64,000 nt of DNA. It comes from Azospirillum sp. RU38E. Lineage in GTDB: Bacteria; Pseudomonadota; Alphaproteobacteria; Azospirillales; Azospirillaceae. The stretch covers positions 62,001 to 126,000 of the forward strand of contig NZ_FZOI01000007.1 in NCBI RefSeq assembly GCF_900188385.1, in the 5' to 3' direction. Positions 1 through 8,717 of the stretch are shown here, piece after piece. The notes under the pieces are model-generated. The model made no database searches, was not told the origin of the DNA, and was given only the letters and a program-made list of their open reading frames with translations. Numbering within the stretch: the first letter of the stretch is position 1; each line of letters begins with the position of its first letter. Position numbers and translations under genes: made by a program.

Positions 1-1058
1 TCATTCGACAGCGCCTCCGGCAGCATCGGCACGACCCGGTCGGGGAAGTAACAGCTATTCCCCCGCTCATAGGCGGATCGGTCCAGCGCACTGCCGGGGC
101 GGACATAGAAGCTGACATCGGCGATGGCGACCAGCAGATGGAAGCCGCCCTTATTGTTGGGGTCGGTATCCGGTTCGGCGAAGACGGCATCGTCGAAATC
201 GCGCGCATCCGCCCCGTCGATGGTCACCAGTGGGTAATCACGCAGGTCGGTGCGCCCGGCCAGCGTCGGCTCCTCCGCCGCGGACGCCTCTTCCAGGGCG
301 GCGGTGGGGAAAATAGTCGGGATGCCATGCTGGTGGATGGCGATCAGGCTGATGGCGCGGGGTTCATCCACCCCGCCCAGCACCTCCACCACACGCGCCT
401 GTTTCAGGCCCAGGCGGGAGGAGGGCAGCAGTTCGGCGACCACCAGATCGCCCGGCTTCGCCTCGCCGGCATTCTGCGGCAGGATGACGAATTCCGACTT
501 CGCGCGGCGGTCGGCCGGGCGCAGCCGCCCGCCTTCGCGCCCCAACTCATAGACGCCGACCATCTGCGCCTGCTGGTTGCCATCCAGCTTGCGGATCGTT
601 TTGCCTTCGTAATAATCATCGCGCAGCCGGTTCAGCCGTGCCAGCACCCGATCACCGATGGCGAAACCCGCCTGACCCCGTCGTTCCGGCATCATAACGA
701 TGCGCGGTGGATCATTTTCCGGGTCGGCCCAGTTCATTGGGCGGGCGATCACCTCGCCATCGGCATCAATATCGCTGATGATCAGCACACCCACCGGCGG
801 CAGGCTGGCGGGCGGGGCCAGCCGGCGGCGGCCGCCCTTTTCAATGGCGCCATCGCCTTCCAGATCGCGCAGCAGGTCTTTCAGCAGGATGCGGTTATCG
901 CCGGTGATATGAAAGGCCCGCGCAATTTCCCGCTTCCCCACCGGCACCGGGCTTTCCCGGATGAATTCCAGTACCTGTTCCTTGGTGGGGAAGGGGGCTT
1001 CTTTCTTCGGGTTCTTCACGGGCGCGCAAATCCAGGCAGGGGGCGATAAAGGGTTCAT
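1..1058 (-). CDS. rnr: Ribonuclease R, 5' part only (3' end beyond window)
   Basis: This is a 3'-to-5' hydrolytic exoribonuclease of the RNB (RNase II/R) family, which degrades structured RNA in the cytoplasm. Translating the minus strand from the ATG at 1058 gives about 352 codons without a stop, so the remaining catalytic part and the S1 domain lie outside the window. A helical/winged-helix N-terminus (about residues 20-70) is followed by OB/cold-shock sequence (about 150-240). The RNB signature DGADARDFDDA lies near residue 290 and carries the Mg-binding aspartates. Near residues 316-350 the sequence YVRPGSALDRSAYERGN is typical of RNase R. A GTG at 1019 is an alternative start, and neither start has a convincing Shine-Dalgarno. 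The family call is firm; the exact start is not. Confidence 0.93.
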   Translation of the reverse strand, partial: MNPLSPPAWICAPVKNPKKEAPFPTKEQVLEFIRESPVPVGKREIARAFHITGDNRILLKDLLRDLEGDGAIEKGGRRRLAPPASLPPVGVLIISDIDADGEVIARPMNWADPENDPPRIVMMPERRGQAGFAIGDRVLARLNRLRDDYYEGKTIRKLDGNQQAQMVGVYELGREGGRLRPADRRAKSEFVILPQNAGEAKPGDLVVAELLPSSRLGLKQARVVEVLGGVDEPRAISLIAIHQHGIPTIFPTAALEEASAAEEPTLAGRTDLRDYPLVTIDGADARDFDDAVFAEPDTDPNNKGGFHLLVAIADVSFYVRPGSALDRSAYERGNSCYFPDRVVPMLPEALSN

Positions 1059-1133
1059 GTGGCGCGCACCATGCCACAATTCCACCCGCCCGGCCCCGCC
1101 TTTCCCGCATAGGGCTTTCGCGGACGGGCGGGT

Positions 1134-2063
1134 TTATCCCAGATGCCTGCGGATGATGGGGACCACATCGGCGGCGCGGGTGCGGAACGGCGACTCTGTC
1201 CAGGGCAGGTCCATCACCTCGATATTGGGGGCGATGCCACGGGCGCGGGCCGTGATGGGGGAAAGCCCTTCCTGGGGATTGAGGACCAGGATCGGCTGCT
1301 GCAACTGACGAAAATTGGCCGGGAAGTCGTAGTTGAACGAGGCTTCATGGCCCCAGCCCACATGCAGCGGATCGCGATTCATTTCCCAGAAGAGCTGCCA
1401 GGCCAGTTCATCGCCCAACTCGGCGCGCACCTTGTCGAAACGCTTCCACAGATCGGGCAGCCGGTCGGCGGCGGCGTCCAGGTTGGCTGGTACGCTGCCG
1501 ACCTGTTTTGCCCGGTAATCCGCAATATCCTGGGCTGTGAACATCAAGGCGGAATGCAATATGATGCGACGTACCGCGTTCGGCCGCTGGCGGGCCAGTT
1601 CCACCGCGGTGGCCGAACCGGTATGACTGCCGATCAAATCCACTTGTTCAATGCCAAGCGCATCCAGCAGGTCGCCCATCGCCCCGGCAAAATCGGCGAT
1701 GGTGGAAGGATTGGGCGGCCTATCCGACAGACCATAGCCGGGATTGTCGGCGGCAACGGCCAGCCGGTCAGTCCCCATCAGCGGCAGCAGCTTGGCATAG
1801 CTGGTGCTGGAACCGGGGGAGGCGTGCAGGCAGAGCAGCGGGGTTTTGCCGCTGGCGGCAGCCGGCTTGACATAGCGATAATGGATCGACCCGAACCGAC
1901 AGGGGGCCATGCTGTGCAGCAGGGTGCCGGCGGGGCCGGCCAACCCGGTGGGCGCCGCGTCCCCCTTGGCGGGTGGGGCCGCCTGTGCCCCGGCCAGGGT
2001 CAGCCCGGCGCTGGCCAGCCCGAAAAACATGGTCTGGCGGCGGTTGATCTGTGCGCGCGTCAT
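1134..2063 (-). CDS. Exported alpha/beta-hydrolase-fold protein with atypical nucleophile elbow
   Basis: The protein has 309 residues. The N-terminus has a twin-arginine-like stretch (NRRQTMF) followed by a hydrophobic run and an AxA-type cleavage site (GAQA, about residue 28), so export, probably by Tat, is predicted. The body has the alpha/beta-hydrolase layout: LCLHASPGSS as the oxyanion loop near residue 80, then NPGYGLSD, then the nucleophile elbow near residue 144. The elbow reads GSHTG where active family members read GxSxG, which puts histidine in the nucleophile position. The usual late catalytic histidine loop is also not evident. It may act on an unknown substrate by another mechanism or may bind without hydrolysing. 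The substrate cannot be inferred from the neighbours. Confidence 0.8.
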   Translation of the reverse strand: MTRAQINRRQTMFFGLASAGLTLAGAQAAPPAKGDAAPTGLAGPAGTLLHSMAPCRFGSIHYRYVKPAAASGKTPLLCLHASPGSSTSYAKLLPLMGTDRLAVAADNPGYGLSDRPPNPSTIADFAGAMGDLLDALGIEQVDLIGSHTGSATAVELARQRPNAVRRIILHSALMFTAQDIADYRAKQVGSVPANLDAAADRLPDLWKRFDKVRAELGDELAWQLFWEMNRDPLHVGWGHEASFNYDFPANFRQLQQPILVLNPQEGLSPITARARGIAPNIEVMDLPWTESPFRTRAADVVPIIRRHLG

Positions 2064-2207
2064 GTCCGGCCCCCGGTCGGCGTGGCGGCGGATCAGGACC
2101 GGCGCCGGTTGTTCAGGCCTTTGCCTTTACGCGTTGGGTTGCGGTGCCGCCATCCTGCCACCCTGTCCTATCCGCCTTGTGGTGGGGGTTGCAGGGAAGG
2201 CTGCTGT

Positions 2208-2235
2208 GCCTCATCTTATGATATCAAGATGGGGC
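2208..2235. promoter_or_regulatory. Palindrome upstream of toxin-antitoxin pair (probable autoregulatory operator)
   Basis: Two 10-base arms, GCCTCATCTT and AAGATGGGGC, match as an inverted repeat at 9 of 10 positions around an 8-base centre. The palindrome ends 16 bases before the antitoxin start and overlaps a TATGAT sequence (2217-2222) that resembles a -10 box. Type II antitoxins with an Xre-like domain normally repress their own operon at such sites. The function is inferred from position and symmetry. Confidence 0.6.
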
Positions 2236-2251
2236 ATTTTATGGGGCGCTG

Positions 2252-2620
2252 GTGATGGCTGTTGCATCGATCCTGGCCGACATGATCCAGCCTGATGGCA
2301 TTGTCGCCACCGACAGGCTGGCGGATCATCTGCATCTGACCAAGACGGAACTGGCCCAGGCGGCGGGCCTGTCGCGTGATGCCGTCTCCAAAACCGCGCG
2401 TCTGCACAGCCGCAATACCCAGGCCCGCCTGCGCGATCTGGTGGAGATCATTAACCGCGTGCAGCCCTGGGCGGGGTCGGTGCAGCAGGCCTTTGCCTGG
2501 TATCGGTCGCAACCGCTGCCCTCCTTCGGGGATCAGACGGCGGAAGATCTGGTGCGGGAGGGGCGGGCTGACGCCGTGAAGCGTCACCTGTCCCGGCTGG
2601 CGCTGGGCGGTTTCGCGTGA
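2252..2620 (+). CDS. Xre/MbcA/ParS-type antitoxin of a RES toxin-antitoxin pair
   Basis: This 122-residue protein has an Xre-like helix-turn-helix at about residues 25-70 (LTKTELAQAAGLSRDAVSKT). The C-terminal toxin-binding part corresponds to DUF2384: SFGDQTAEDLVREGRADAV followed by a final RLALGGFA. This two-part build is that of antitoxins that neutralise RES-domain toxins and repress their own promoter. The start may be GTG 2252 or the adjacent ATG 2255. The stop overlaps the start of the downstream toxin gene by 4 bases, which indicates translational coupling. A palindrome lies just upstream at 2208-2235. Confidence 0.9.
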   Translation: MMAVASILADMIQPDGIVATDRLADHLHLTKTELAQAAGLSRDAVSKTARLHSRNTQARLRDLVEIINRVQPWAGSVQQAFAWYRSQPLPSFGDQTAEDLVREGRADAVKRHLSRLALGGFA

Positions 2621-3141
2621 AACAGCCCTGGCAGGGCGTGGTGTACCGCGCCCATCACCCGCGCTGGGCCTTCGCACCAGACAGCGGGGAGGGGGCGGCC
2701 CGGTTCGGTGGTCGTTTCAACCCGGTGGGTACACCCGCGCTTTACACGGCCCTGCGCCTGCAGGGCGCCTGGACGGAGGCGCAGCAGGCTTTCCCCTTCA
2801 AGGCCCAGCCCATGACCATGGTGGCCTATCAGGTGGATTGCGCGGATATGGTGGACCTGACCGATCCGGCGATTCTGACCGCTTGGGGGATCGCCGGGGC
2901 CGATCTGGCCTGCGCCTGGGAAGATATGGCCGACCGGGGCATTGAACCGCCGAGCTGGGCGCTGGCAAAGCGGCTGGTCGCGGCGGGCTGCGCCGGCATC
3001 CTGGCGCCCAGCTTTGCGGCGGGGGCGCAAGCGAGCGACGTCAATGCCATCTTCTGGCACTGGTCGCCCGATCCGCCGCATCAGGTGCGGGTGGTGGATG
3101 ATTTGGGAAGGCTGCCGCGCGACGATGCGTCCTGGCGTTAA
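2617..3141 (+). CDS. RES-domain toxin
   Basis: The protein has 174 residues and starts at a GTG inside the antitoxin stop region. RES toxins (the MbcT/ParT group) degrade or modify NAD+, or ADP-ribosylate a target, and so arrest growth. The conserved polar positions are visible: Arg in VVYRAHHPRWA near residue 11, the FGGRFNPVGTPALYTA stretch (about 30-45), Glu in AWTEAQQAF (about 55), and Ser in ILAPSFAAG (about 130). All of the R, E and S positions are intact, so the toxin is probably active when not neutralised. Its 3' end overlaps the convergent sugar-kinase gene by 4 bases. Confidence 0.9.
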   Translation: MKQPWQGVVYRAHHPRWAFAPDSGEGAARFGGRFNPVGTPALYTALRLQGAWTEAQQAFPFKAQPMTMVAYQVDCADMVDLTDPAILTAWGIAGADLACAWEDMADRGIEPPSWALAKRLVAAGCAGILAPSFAAGAQASDVNAIFWHWSPDPPHQVRVVDDLGRLPRDDASWR

Positions 3142-4016
3142 CCCGCCAGTGCCCCCGCCCCCAGCACAATCGCCCCCAGCACGCCGGACAGGCTGTCCAG
3201 CCCCGGCGGCACGATCATCTTTGCATCGCCTTCCAGGGTCGGGCTGCGCACATAGCCGGCCAGATGGCGGCGCATCGCCGCTTCGGCGCTGGCGCGCACC
3301 TGTGGGCGTTGGCCCACACCGCCGCCCAGGATGATCCGGCGCGGCGAGGTGACCAGCAGCAGGGAGGCGCAGAGCTGGCCGATATAATCGCCCACCAGTT
3401 CCCAGACCGGGTGATCCTCGCCCAAGGTTTCCGCCGGCTGGCCGAGGCGGGCGGCGATGGCCGGGCCACTGGCCAGCCCTTCCAGGCAATCGCCATGGAA
3501 GGGGCAATGGCCTTTGAACGGGTCGCGCTGGGCATCGCGGCGGACCAGCAGATGCCCGGCCTCCGGATGCAGCAGCCCATGCACGGGCACGCCATTCACC
3601 ACCAGCCCGACGCCGATGCCGGTGCCGACGGTGATATAGGCGTAATCACGCAACCCCTTGGCCGCCCCCCAGCGCCCCTCACCCAAGGCGGCACCGTTCA
3701 CATCGGTATCCAGCACCACCGGCACGCCGAACCGTTCGGCCAGCGGGGCCACCAGGGGCGTGTCGGTCCAGCCGGGTTTCGGCGTGTTGGTGATGCGCAA
3801 GCCGCCCGGATCGGTGGGGTCAAGGCAGAGCGGGCCGAAGCTGGCCACGCCGATGGCATCAAACGGCCCCAGCCCGGCCAGCGCGTCGATCACCGCCGCC
3901 ATGGTGCTGGCCGGGTCGCGGGTGGGGATGCGGATGCCGGGGCTCAGGTCATCCGGCCCGCTGCCCGCCGCCACCACGATCTTCGTGCCACCCAACTCAA
4001 TCCCTGCGATGCGCAT
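3138..4016 (-). CDS. ROK-family sugar kinase, probable fructokinase
   Basis: The protein has 292 residues, a normal length for ROK kinases, which use ATP to phosphorylate free hexoses in the cytoplasm. The N-terminal phosphate-binding loop is GIELGGTKIVVA. The catalytic aspartate region is TDVNGAALGEGRWG (about residue 100), and the ATP/sugar loop is TVGTGIGVGLV. The zinc-binding ROK signature is EAGHLL followed by GHCPFHGDCLEG (about residues 150-180), with the expected His and Cys ligands. It lies 30 bases downstream of the amylosucrase-like gene on the same strand. That context makes fructose released from sucrose the likely substrate, but other hexoses are possible. Confidence 0.88.
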   Translation of the reverse strand: MRIAGIELGGTKIVVAAGSGPDDLSPGIRIPTRDPASTMAAVIDALAGLGPFDAIGVASFGPLCLDPTDPGGLRITNTPKPGWTDTPLVAPLAERFGVPVVLDTDVNGAALGEGRWGAAKGLRDYAYITVGTGIGVGLVVNGVPVHGLLHPEAGHLLVRRDAQRDPFKGHCPFHGDCLEGLASGPAIAARLGQPAETLGEDHPVWELVGDYIGQLCASLLLVTSPRRIILGGGVGQRPQVRASAEAAMRRHLAGYVRSPTLEGDAKMIVPPGLDSLSGVLGAIVLGAGALAG

Positions 4017-4046
4017 TTTTTGCCTCCCCGCTTTATAGCCGTTCCA

Positions 4047-5885
4047 TCATGCCACAGAAGGCACCAGCCAGCGCAGGCCCCACGGGTCCAGTGTCACGCC
4101 CTCTACCGAGACGGCTTCCCCGCTCAACAGATCGACCCAGCCGCCAGCACCCGCCCAGGCGGACAGGTCCGCCGCGAGAGTCTGGCCGCTGAAATTGCCC
4201 AGGCAGATCAGCCGGTCGCCGCCCTGGTCCGCCCGTTCGAACGCCAGCAGGGCGGGGTTGGGCAGCTCCAGCGGGCGGGCGGGGTTGCCGCCATGCATGG
4301 CTTTGCGGCCTTGGCGCAGGGTGGCGAACTGGGACAGGGCGGCGTGGATCGGGCCTTCCGCTCGCTGCCAATCCATCTGCGGCCGGTGCAACCAGCGCCC
4401 ATCCAGCGCCTGATCGGGCACGCTGGCATAATCGGCATCGTTGGTCAGCGCCCGTTCATCGCCCATATAGATGGCGGGAATGCCATCCAGCGCGAAGGTG
4501 ACGCCATAGGCCAGCCGCAGCCGGGCCAGCGCTGAGGCATCATCCACCCCGCCATCCCGCAGGCCTGCCAGCGAGGCCGCCATGCCGTTGGTGGAACGCA
4601 CGGCACCCGGTTCCCCCTGGAACGCCCGCCCATCGGGCTGGAAGGGGCCGGCGGCCTGACCGGCATAGAAATCAGAAATCCAGGCCAGCTTGTCGTCAGG
4701 GATCACGCCCTTCAGGGCGGCCCAGATGATATCATCATGGCAGCGGACATAGGTCAGCCAGCCGGCCCCCGCCGGTCGGGCCAGCGCATCGGTCAGGCAG
4801 CGGCGCAGCGGGCCGGTATCACCGGTGGCCAGCCCCGCCCACAGCGCCGTCATGGCGGTATTATTATAGGCCAGATGGCATTCCGGCTTCTCCGGCGTGC
4901 CCAGGAAGGGCAGCACCTCCGCCAGCCCGACAATCGCCTCTGCCTTCAGTGCCACGGCGGGGCAGGCAATCGCCAGCAGCGCCCGCCAAGCCCGCACCAC
5001 CAGATGGGTTTCTGGCAGGCCCCGGCAGTCGGTGCCGATGCGCTTCCACAGGAAGGGTGCGCTGTCCAGGCGGAACACTTCCGCCCCCTGGTTGGCCAGG
5101 AACAGCAGCACATCCAGCATTTCAATGAAGACGGCCGGGTTGGCGTAGTTCAAATCCCACTGGAACGGATAAAAGGTGGTCCAGACATAACCACCCATGT
5201 CCGGCACATGGGTGAAATTGCCGGGCGCTGTCTGCGGGAACACCTGCCCCAGGTGGGATTCATAGGCCTCCACCAGCGCCTTGTCTTCCAGTACATGATA
5301 GAACTGGCGGAAATGCGGGTCGCCCGCCAGGGCTGCCAGCGCCCAGGGATGTTCAGCTGCCGTATGGTTGCAGACAATATCCAGGCACAGGCTGATCTGG
5401 CGGGCGCGCAGGGCGGAGGCCAGATCGCGCAGATCATCCAGGCTGCCCAGCTTGGGATCAACATCGCGGAAATCGGCCACGGCAAAGCCGCCATCGCTGT
5501 CGCCCTTGCGCGGCTTCAGCAGCGGCAGCGGGTGGAAATAGCGCACGCCCAGGCGCGACAGCTCATCCAGCTTTTCTTTCGTGCCGGCCAGCGTGCCGCC
5601 GAACCGGTCGATATAGGTGCAGTACCCCACCATGTCCGGCTGCTGGAACCAGTCCGGCGTTTCCTGTCGCGCCACGTCCAGGGCCTGCAGGTCGGGGGGC
5701 CGGGCGGCGGCACTGGCCAGCAGGCGGGCCGCCAGCTTCTGTTCCCACAGGGCCAGATCGGCGTGACCGGCATAAAGCGTGCGGAAGGCGGCCAGGGCGG
5801 CCGGCCAGTGACGGGCGATCCGTTCCGTCAGGCGCTGGGCCAGATCGGCATCGGCAAGGGTGACCGGCAGGGGAAAGCTGCTCAT
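4047..5885 (-). CDS. GH13 amylosucrase / sucrose hydrolase
   Basis: A 612-residue glycoside hydrolase family 13 enzyme. Amylosucrases transfer glucose from sucrose onto alpha-1,4-glucan and release fructose; close relatives simply hydrolyse sucrose. The length matches this subfamily (about 630 residues). The catalytic residues are present: nucleophile Asp in FRLDSAPFLW (about 272), acid/base Glu in LKAEAIVG (about 315), and Asp in YVRCHDDIIW (about 383). DIVCNHTAAEHPWA and WTTFYPFQWDLNYANP are amylosucrase-like. ATG 5885 is preceded by AAGAAAG; a TTG at 5915 is a less likely start. No signal peptide is seen, so the enzyme is cytoplasmic. It sits between the TonB receptor and the kinase gene. 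Transferase versus hydrolase activity cannot be settled by eye. Confidence 0.9.
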   Translation of the reverse strand: MSSFPLPVTLADADLAQRLTERIARHWPAALAAFRTLYAGHADLALWEQKLAARLLASAAARPPDLQALDVARQETPDWFQQPDMVGYCTYIDRFGGTLAGTKEKLDELSRLGVRYFHPLPLLKPRKGDSDGGFAVADFRDVDPKLGSLDDLRDLASALRARQISLCLDIVCNHTAAEHPWALAALAGDPHFRQFYHVLEDKALVEAYESHLGQVFPQTAPGNFTHVPDMGGYVWTTFYPFQWDLNYANPAVFIEMLDVLLFLANQGAEVFRLDSAPFLWKRIGTDCRGLPETHLVVRAWRALLAIACPAVALKAEAIVGLAEVLPFLGTPEKPECHLAYNNTAMTALWAGLATGDTGPLRRCLTDALARPAGAGWLTYVRCHDDIIWAALKGVIPDDKLAWISDFYAGQAAGPFQPDGRAFQGEPGAVRSTNGMAASLAGLRDGGVDDASALARLRLAYGVTFALDGIPAIYMGDERALTNDADYASVPDQALDGRWLHRPQMDWQRAEGPIHAALSQFATLRQGRKAMHGGNPARPLELPNPALLAFERADQGGDRLICLGNFSGQTLAADLSAWAGAGGWVDLLSGEAVSVEGVTLDPWGLRWLVPSVA

Positions 5886-5899
5886 GGCAAAGGGCTTTC

Positions 5900-5915
5900 T
5901 TGAAAACGGTATCAA
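5900..5915. promoter_or_regulatory. LacI-type operator-like sequence before the amylosucrase gene
   Basis: The 16-mer TTGAAAACGGTATCAA has a central CG and is symmetric at 12 of 16 positions, which is the usual layout of LacI-family operators. It ends 15 bases before the chosen start, where a bound repressor would block transcription. It is not identical to the two sites between the TonB receptor and the symporter. Confidence 0.45.
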
Positions 5916-5923
5916 GCAATCAA

Positions 5924-5976
5924 CAAAAAGACCCGGCCAGGGGCAGAGGTTGGAGGGGGATAGGCCCCTGGCCGGG
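5924..5976 (-). terminator. Rho-independent terminator after the TonB receptor gene
   Basis: A perfect 13-bp stem (CCCGGCCAGGGGC at 5932-5944 and its complement at 5964-5976) is followed on the minus strand by a TCTTTTTG run. It lies between the TonB receptor stop and the amylosucrase start, so it would terminate or attenuate receptor transcripts and lets the enzyme genes have their own promoter. Confidence 0.75.
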
Positions 5977-5989
5977 AACCCGTTCTGAT

Positions 5990-6024
5990 CCAGGCCGGCC
6001 GGGTTACGGGACCGGCCGGCCTGG
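5990..6024. other. Second strong hairpin between receptor and amylosucrase genes
   Basis: The arms CCAGGCCGGCCGG (5990-6002) and its exact complement (6012-6024) form a 13-bp stem with a 9-base loop, directly after the receptor stop. There is no T-run next to it. It could protect the receptor mRNA 3' end or assist the adjacent terminator. Confidence 0.55.
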
Positions 6025-6031
6025 ATGGGTG

Positions 6032-8491
6032 TCAGAACGTGTATTTCAGCGTGGCGGTGCTGGTGCGCCCGTTGATGGAACGGGCGCGGATGATGTTGGT
6101 CTGGCCCTCGGTGATGGACCCTTCTTCCGATTCCGTCAGGCCCTTGGCATTGAACAGGTTGTTGACATTGACCGACAGGACCAGCCCCTCGGTGATGGCG
6201 TAATCGGCGAACAGGTTGACCTGGGTATAGGCCGGCATCACCAGTTCATTGCTGTCCTGGGCATAGGATTTGGTGGTGCCGATGATGTTCGCCCCCACTG
6301 TGAAGACGTCGTAGGAATAAGACGGCGTCAGCTGATAGATGAAATCGGCCTGACGGCGGGGCTTGTTGCCCTTCAGCGCCGGGGTTAGCGCATCCTTGGA
6401 AATTTCCGCATCCGTCCAGGTGCCGCCGGCGGTCAGCGCGAAACCTTCGTAACGATAGCTGGCTTCCAGCTCGATGCCCTTGGCCTCATAGGTGCGGTCA
6501 AAGAAGCGCTGGCTGGTCGCCTCGAAATTCTGCTCCTGCGTCTTCGCGAAGAAGCCGGTGGCAAACAGGCTGATGCCGTCGCCGCGCCACTTCACCCCGC
6601 CTTCATACTGGTTGACCATATCCACCGCATCTTCGGTGGCGACGGAGCCATCGGCCCGCACGCGGCCGAACAGCAGGCGGTCAGCATTGGCGCGCCCGCC
6701 CCGGCTGGCGCGGGCAAAGACCGACAGGTCGGGATTGATCATATAGTTGGCACCCACCGACCAGGACCAGTAACCCCAATCATAATTGATCGGCTGCGGG
6801 TTGGCCGTATCGATGATGGAGACGCTGCGTTCCGGAACGGAGATGCTGCCGTCGCGGTTCACATCCACCTGTGCCTGCCGGGAAGCGGTATAGGAACCGC
6901 GCGCCTTGCCCTCGTCACGGCGCAGGCTGGCATCGATGTTCCACTGGCCCATTTCCAGCGCGGCGGAGACATAGGGCGCATCAATGTCATATTGCGCGTC
7001 ATAGCGCCGGGTGCAGCAATTGCCGAAATAGGGCACGCCATAGGCCAGCAGACCGCCGGCGGTCTGCAAGGTGCCATCGGCGGCCACCACATCCAGCAGC
7101 CGGGCATTATCGCCCTTTACTTCCATGACATAGGAGTTCCAGACCCAGTCCATCTCGATATTCTGGCGTGCCTTGTAGTAACCGGCGGTCAGATCGATGG
7201 TGCTGTCACCGGCCACAATGGCGCGGGTCAACTTGAAGTCATTGGCGAAGTTGCTGAAATCATTGATATCGACATCGAACAGCGCCACGCGGGTGGCCAG
7301 GCCGTTGCCATTCAGCGCCGACGGGTTGGTAATGCGGGTGCCGTCGGTATAGCGCAGGCTGGCACCGGCCCCGCCAATTTCCGTGGCCAGGGCCTGGGCG
7401 CCCGTCACCTGCATCGGGAAGATGGAGACGAAGCCGCCATCGGTCTGGGCCATGCGCACCTTGTTGAAGATGCTCCAACCCTCGGCCAGATCGAACTTGA
7501 ACTCTGCCCCCACGGCGGTGGAGACGGGGTGCATCCCGTCCTTCAGGCTGTTGGTGCGCAGGTTGTTGTTGCCGTCCAGGCCGGTATTGGTCAGGAACAG
7601 GGCGCTGTGCAGCGTCTGGTCACGCATGTCCAGGCCGGGGACGGAACGGATATCCGGATCGCTGTTGCTGCCGCTGACCAGCATGGGCTGCGGTAGGAAG
7701 GAGATGGCGCGGTCATTCAGATATTTGAAATAGACGCGCGCATAGCCCTTCTCGAACTCCCGGGTCAGGTTGGCCTTCACCTGACCGCCCGATTCGGCCG
7801 TGTAGTTGGCGTTGCGCGGGCCTTCGCCTTCCCGGTAGAAGCCGCCAATGTGGAAGCGCCAATTCTCATCAATATGGCCGCCGAAATCGAAATCGCCGCG
7901 CGTGGTGTCGTAATCCAGGCCGCGGGTGATGGCCAGCGAGCCGCCATCCTTCTCCCCGGTCTTGGAGATGAAGTTGATCACGCCACCCGGTGAGTTGCTG
8001 GCCAGCGTGGAGGCGGAACCACCACGGATGGCCTCCACCCGCGCCACATTGGCATCAGCGCGCAGGAAGATGTCGGCATTACCAAAGGAGATGTCGCCGA
8101 ATTCCAGCACCGGCAAACCATCTTCATGCAGTTGCAGGAACTTGGCCCCGCCCGAGGCGACCGGCAGGCCGCGCACAGCAATATTGGCATTGCCCTCGCC
8201 ACCACTGGCTTCCGAACGGATGCCGGGGATATTGCGGAAAATCTCCGCCGTGTTGCGCGGGGCGACCTGCAACAGCTCGTCGGCCGACAGCGCGCTGACC
8301 GAGACGGAGGAGCGCATCTTGGAGGTCTGGCTGACGACGGCGGTGACGACGATCTCGTCCATCAGCAGCCCGTCTTCCTGCGGCGGGGTGGTGCCGGCCG
8401 CCGGGGCGGCATCTTGTGCAAAGGCGGCGGTGAAGGCGAACGCGCTGAGGGCGGCGCCCATCGCGGACGCGCGCAGCAAGGACTTCTTCAT
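6032..8491 (-). CDS. TonB-dependent outer-membrane receptor, likely for sucrose or glucans
   Basis: The precursor has 819 residues. ATG 8491 was chosen because GGGAGG lies 7 bases upstream and it opens a clear signal peptide (MKKSLLRASAMGAALS, ending in AFAQDAAPA). After the signal, DEIVVTA is TonB-box-like. Then come the plug domain (NIPGIRSEASGGEGNANIAV, RVEAIRGGSASTLASNSPGG) and a long beta-barrel ending in TATLKYTF with the terminal Phe used for outer-membrane assembly. Such receptors import large or scarce substrates using TonB energy. The gene is divergent from a symporter and upstream of an amylosucrase-like enzyme and a kinase, so a sucrose-type sugar is the likely ligand. The ligand is inferred from context only. 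Confidence 0.93.
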   Translation of the reverse strand: MKKSLLRASAMGAALSAFAFTAAFAQDAAPAAGTTPPQEDGLLMDEIVVTAVVSQTSKMRSSVSVSALSADELLQVAPRNTAEIFRNIPGIRSEASGGEGNANIAVRGLPVASGGAKFLQLHEDGLPVLEFGDISFGNADIFLRADANVARVEAIRGGSASTLASNSPGGVINFISKTGEKDGGSLAITRGLDYDTTRGDFDFGGHIDENWRFHIGGFYREGEGPRNANYTAESGGQVKANLTREFEKGYARVYFKYLNDRAISFLPQPMLVSGSNSDPDIRSVPGLDMRDQTLHSALFLTNTGLDGNNNLRTNSLKDGMHPVSTAVGAEFKFDLAEGWSIFNKVRMAQTDGGFVSIFPMQVTGAQALATEIGGAGASLRYTDGTRITNPSALNGNGLATRVALFDVDINDFSNFANDFKLTRAIVAGDSTIDLTAGYYKARQNIEMDWVWNSYVMEVKGDNARLLDVVAADGTLQTAGGLLAYGVPYFGNCCTRRYDAQYDIDAPYVSAALEMGQWNIDASLRRDEGKARGSYTASRQAQVDVNRDGSISVPERSVSIIDTANPQPINYDWGYWSWSVGANYMINPDLSVFARASRGGRANADRLLFGRVRADGSVATEDAVDMVNQYEGGVKWRGDGISLFATGFFAKTQEQNFEATSQRFFDRTYEAKGIELEASYRYEGFALTAGGTWTDAEISKDALTPALKGNKPRRQADFIYQLTPSYSYDVFTVGANIIGTTKSYAQDSNELVMPAYTQVNLFADYAITEGLVLSVNVNNLFNAKGLTESEEGSITEGQTNIIRARSINGRTSTATLKYTF

Positions 8492-8573
8492 ATTATTCCT
8501 CCCATAAGGATCACCTGCGGGGTCTTGGGTCTTTCTTGCCGTCCCCTCGGTCACCCATGATGATAGAAATCTC

Positions 8574-8585
8574 GCAATCGTTTGC
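8574..8585. promoter_or_regulatory. Operator-like palindrome, receptor side
   Basis: The sequence GCAATCGTTTGC followed by AAGAT lies about 80 bases upstream of the TonB receptor start in the 307-bp divergent region. It matches 11 of 12 positions of the perfect palindrome at 8718-8729, including the same AAGAT flank. This is consistent with paired sites for one LacI-family regulator. Such a regulator is not encoded in the window. Confidence 0.6.
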
Positions 8586-8717
8586 AAGATGCTAAATTCA
8601 AAATCTTCTATTCTTAGGGATAGGGTAAGGTAAACCTATCTTCGCAGTTGCAGCAACCTATGGCGAAATCGCCACATACCGGGCCTTCTGCGGGCAGAAT
8701 TTTATGTTGATCGTTAA

